A DNA stretch of 64,000 bases, from contig JAQVCR010000001.1 in assembly GCA_028689665.1 (NCBI GenBank), forward strand, positions 49,745 to 113,744, written 5' to 3'. Position numbers and translations under genes: made by a program. Numbering within the stretch: position 1 is the stretch's first letter; each line of letters starts with the position of its first letter. This DNA comes from Muribaculaceae bacterium (lineage in GTDB: Bacteria; Bacteroidota; Bacteroidia; Bacteroidales; Muribaculaceae). Under the pieces are notes generated by a model. That model did not search any database. It worked only from the letters and a program-made list of their open reading frames with translations, and was not told the origin of the DNA. Shown here piece by piece: positions 61,669 through 64,000 of the stretch.

Positions 61669-62487
61669 GTGAAAAGAAGAATAACAAAATCTGACAGACT
61701 ATGTAACAGCATAATTATTTTATTGTGCTTTGTCTTGTTATTTCCTTTCCAGATGGTTGCCGAGATAAACTCGCCTCAATTTGCCCCAAAAGAGACAAAT
61801 GGCACAAAAGAATTACCCGGACTACCTCTAGATCGTGTTGAAGTTACCGACGATGATACCATCGAAGGCAATGACTCTATAAAAATAATCAAACGAAACG
61901 ACTCTATTCCAATCGCTGTAACACCCGGTGAGAAATCTATATTCACCGACTCTATTAGCTACGACAAAATCCCCGACGGGGCTGTAATAAAGTCGTTCAA
62001 CCCCGACCCCAACCGTGCAGTATGGCTCTCTGCCCTATTCCCCGGACTTGGACAAGTGTACAACCGTAGATATTGGAAACTACCTATCGTTGTAGGCGGC
62101 TTTATGGGTATCACATACGCCCTCACATGGAACGGACGTATGCTGAGCGACTACACTAAAGCCTATCGAGATGCTACCGACAACGACCCTAGCACTAAAA
62201 GCTACATGGGCTTCTTCCCGACTAACACCAAAGAAGAAGACCTCGACATAACGTGGTTGCAGAAAACTTTAAAATCACGTAAAGACTTCTATCGCCGAAA
62301 TCGTGATTTATCAATAATATGTATGGTGGGAATGTATCTGCTATGTATGGTCGACGCCTACGTCGACGCATCTCTTTCGCATTTCGACATTACCCCCGAC
62401 CTATCAATGAACGTTTATCCATCGCTTATCGACTCCAACTCCAACGGAATTCCGTCGGTGGGGATTCAATGGGCGATTAACTTTTAG
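61669..62487 (+). CDS. DUF5683 domain membrane protein
   Basis: A 272-residue protein starting at GTG 61669 with a basic stretch and a signal or membrane segment (about 15-33). A low-complexity linker of about 90 residues follows, then the DUF5683 block DPNRAVWLSALFPGLGQVYNRRYWKLPIVVGGFMGITYAL (near 112-151), which holds two hydrophobic helices. A third helix lies near DLSIICMVGMYLLCMVDAYVDASLSHFDI. The family is conserved in Bacteroidota and of unknown function. The order parA-parB-DUF5683-mltD is common in the order, suggesting a link between chromosome partitioning and the envelope. Confidence 0.85.
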   Translation: MKRRITKSDRLCNSIIILLCFVLLFPFQMVAEINSPQFAPKETNGTKELPGLPLDRVEVTDDDTIEGNDSIKIIKRNDSIPIAVTPGEKSIFTDSISYDKIPDGAVIKSFNPDPNRAVWLSALFPGLGQVYNRRYWKLPIVVGGFMGITYALTWNGRMLSDYTKAYRDATDNDPSTKSYMGFFPTNTKEEDLDITWLQKTLKSRKDFYRRNRDLSIICMVGMYLLCMVDAYVDASLSHFDITPDLSMNVYPSLIDSNSNGIPSVGIQWAINF

Positions 62488-62515
62488 TATTTACCTGCAA
62501 AAAATATATATGTAG

Positions 62516-64000
62516 ATGAAAAAAATAATACTTACACTTCTTGCGCTATCAACTTCCTCAATATTTGCATGGGCTGCACCGACCCCTACAATACTTTCTA
62601 TTAAGGAAACTATTCAAGATGATGCCATTGTATACCCCGAAAGCTTTGAGACTAATACTCACGAATTAATGGAGAACTGGTATCTACGAAACTACACTGT
62701 ACTTGATGAAAATGTAGAATACAAACCAAGCAACGACGTTTCAGATGCCGAATACATTAAACGTCTGAAGTCGATTCCGGCAATTATTGAGATGCCTTTT
62801 AATCAAGTAGTCAAAAGCTACATACAAATGTACACCCAGAAGAAACGCACTCTTGTCGAGACTATGCTGGGAATGAGCCTGTACTATCTGCCTATTTTTG
62901 AACAAGCTCTCGAAAAAGAAGGGCTGCCGCTTGAACTTAAATATCTTCCTGTTATCGAATCGGCACTTAACCCTAACGCCGTTTCTCGCGCCGGAGCAAC
63001 CGGACTATGGCAATTCATGCTCGGCACAGCCAAAGGTTTGGGACTTGAAGTTAACACTCTTGTCGATGAACGACGCGACCCTTTTCGCTCCTCCGACAAA
63101 GCCGCTAAATATCTAAAAGAGCTACACGGAATATATGGCGACTGGTCGCTTGCAATCGCCGCATATAACTGTGGACCCGGAAACGTAAATAAAGCATTAC
63201 GACGCACTTCGGGCGAGAATAAAGACTTCTGGGCTATCTACCCTTATCTCCCCGCCGAGACAAGAGGATACGTACCGGCATTCATTGCTGCTAATTATGT
63301 TATGACATATTTCAAACAGCACAACATCAGCCCTACTCTTGCTCGTCGTCCACTTATCACCGACACTATTCACGTAACTAAACGCGTGAATCTCCAACAA
63401 ATATCCGATGTACTAAATATCCCTCTACAAGAAATTCAAGTACTCAATCCTCATTTCCGCAAAGATATTATCCCCGGAGACATTCGCCCTTACGCACTGT
63501 CTCTACCGTCGCAACAAGTTTACAGCTACATAATGAGCGAAGACAGTATTATTGCCCACAATGCTCAACTTTTTGCTCGCCGCGATATAGTGGAGCCGGC
63601 TAGCTATGTTAACGCCGACTCAGACAACGACACAAAACTCGTAGTTAAATATCACAAAGTAAAAAAAGGAGAAACTCTGAGCAAAGTAGCACGCAAATAC
63701 GGAGTATCTATTTCTAACATAAAAAAATGGAACCATATTCGCAGAAACAGCATAAAGCGAGGACAAACGCTAAAAATAAACACATATAGAATTGTCGAAA
63801 AAGACGACGACAAATCGACCGAAATTGCAGCAAAAGGGACTAAAGACGAAAACGTTGAAGTAAAAGAGTCGAACGAAGAACCAATCGAAGAGACCACTGA
63901 ACCGGTAAAAACAAAAAAAGAAACTAAAGCAAAATCGGACAAAAAGAAAGAGCCAAAAGAAGAAAAAGCCACTAAAAAATCGGACAAAAAAGATTCTGTA
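62516..64000 (+). CDS. mltD: Membrane-bound lytic murein transglycosylase D, 3' incomplete
   Basis: The first 495 codons of a gene that runs off the right edge. A signal peptide occupies about 1-21. The GH23 lytic transglycosylase domain has catalytic Glu148 in LPVIESALNPNAVSRAGATG, then LWQFMLGTAKGLGLEVN and LAIAAYNCGPGNVNKAL. One LysM-like segment lies near 285-325 (QQISDVLNIPLQEIQVLNPHF). A clear LysM is at about 378-424 (HKVKKGETLSKVARKYGVSI with the IKRGQTLKI end). The protein then continues into a very charged lysine/glutamate/threonine tail that is still open at the edge. The enzyme cuts glycan strands of peptidoglycan, forming 1,6-anhydro ends. Confidence 0.93.
   Translation, partial: MKKIILTLLALSTSSIFAWAAPTPTILSIKETIQDDAIVYPESFETNTHELMENWYLRNYTVLDENVEYKPSNDVSDAEYIKRLKSIPAIIEMPFNQVVKSYIQMYTQKKRTLVETMLGMSLYYLPIFEQALEKEGLPLELKYLPVIESALNPNAVSRAGATGLWQFMLGTAKGLGLEVNTLVDERRDPFRSSDKAAKYLKELHGIYGDWSLAIAAYNCGPGNVNKALRRTSGENKDFWAIYPYLPAETRGYVPAFIAANYVMTYFKQHNISPTLARRPLITDTIHVTKRVNLQQISDVLNIPLQEIQVLNPHFRKDIIPGDIRPYALSLPSQQVYSYIMSEDSIIAHNAQLFARRDIVEPASYVNADSDNDTKLVVKYHKVKKGETLSKVARKYGVSISNIKKWNHIRRNSIKRGQTLKINTYRIVEKDDDKSTEIAAKGTKDENVEVKESNEEPIEETTEPVKTKKETKAKSDKKKEPKEEKATKKSDKKDSV

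Noticed and set aside
1..64000. CRISPR array, IS element, prophage, tRNA or rRNA genes
   Set aside because: No regularly spaced repeats, transposase or integrase, terminal inverted repeats or cloverleaf-like sequences were seen.

Overview
The window is chromosomal DNA from a member of the order Bacteroidales (phylum Bacteroidota), AT-rich, probably from the Muribaculaceae/Porphyromonadaceae side of the order; I cannot place it to genus. The reasons are the Bacteroidota promoter pattern (TTTG, about 19 bases, TAnnTTTG) in front of many genes, type IX secretion (T9SS) genes and a cargo with a C-terminal sorting domain, a fused SecDF, a fused NagB-like/PIG-L protein, and the arginine-gene and parA-parB-DUF5683-mltD gene orders that I recall as typical of the order. 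No rRNA, tRNA, CRISPR array, IS element or prophage is visible.

Bases 1-9634 are the distal part of an exopolysaccharide/capsule locus: the end of a Wza-type export protein, a Wzc tyrosine autokinase, a Wzy/ligase-type membrane protein, a glycosyltransferase, an acyltransferase on the other strand, a second glycosyltransferase, a radical SAM enzyme and a DUF1972 glycosyltransferase. The stretch 2.5-6.2 kb is visibly more AT-rich than its flanks and looks like an exchanged module. A bidirectional terminator separates it from ychF.

Bases 11.0-30.3 kb are rich in T9SS and cell-envelope functions: a lipoprotein plus a T9SS-sorted phosphodiester glycosidase, a GH25 lysozyme, a first PorU-type C25 sortase, xseA-xseB, a long-chain acyl-CoA synthetase, a small lipoprotein, a ferredoxin, a GT2 enzyme, and then a compact run rex - FAH-fold pseudoenzyme - second PorU - PorV - ispF. 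Two complete PorU paralogues within 10 kb is the most unusual feature of the window.

Bases 30.3-43.3 kb hold housekeeping and envelope genes: wbqC-like, lepB, dapB, the NagB-like/PIG-L fusion, nagB, an SGNH hydrolase, surE, a large Ig-like lipoprotein and secDF. Bases 43.4-48.8 kb hold a decayed LTA-synthase-type sulfatase (two frameshifts and an in-frame stop), a TIGR02757 protein, a GH9 cellulase, an outer membrane protein and a short SSB. Bases 48.8-54.4 kb are proC and an arginine operon (argR, GNAT, argG, pspC, argC, argD). These are followed by the ammonium transporter amtB, rplU-rpmA and an OmpA/TPR lipoprotein. An 887-base gene-poor stretch with a regulator remnant and DnaA-box-like sites leads into parA-parB-DUF5683-mltD, the last running off the window.
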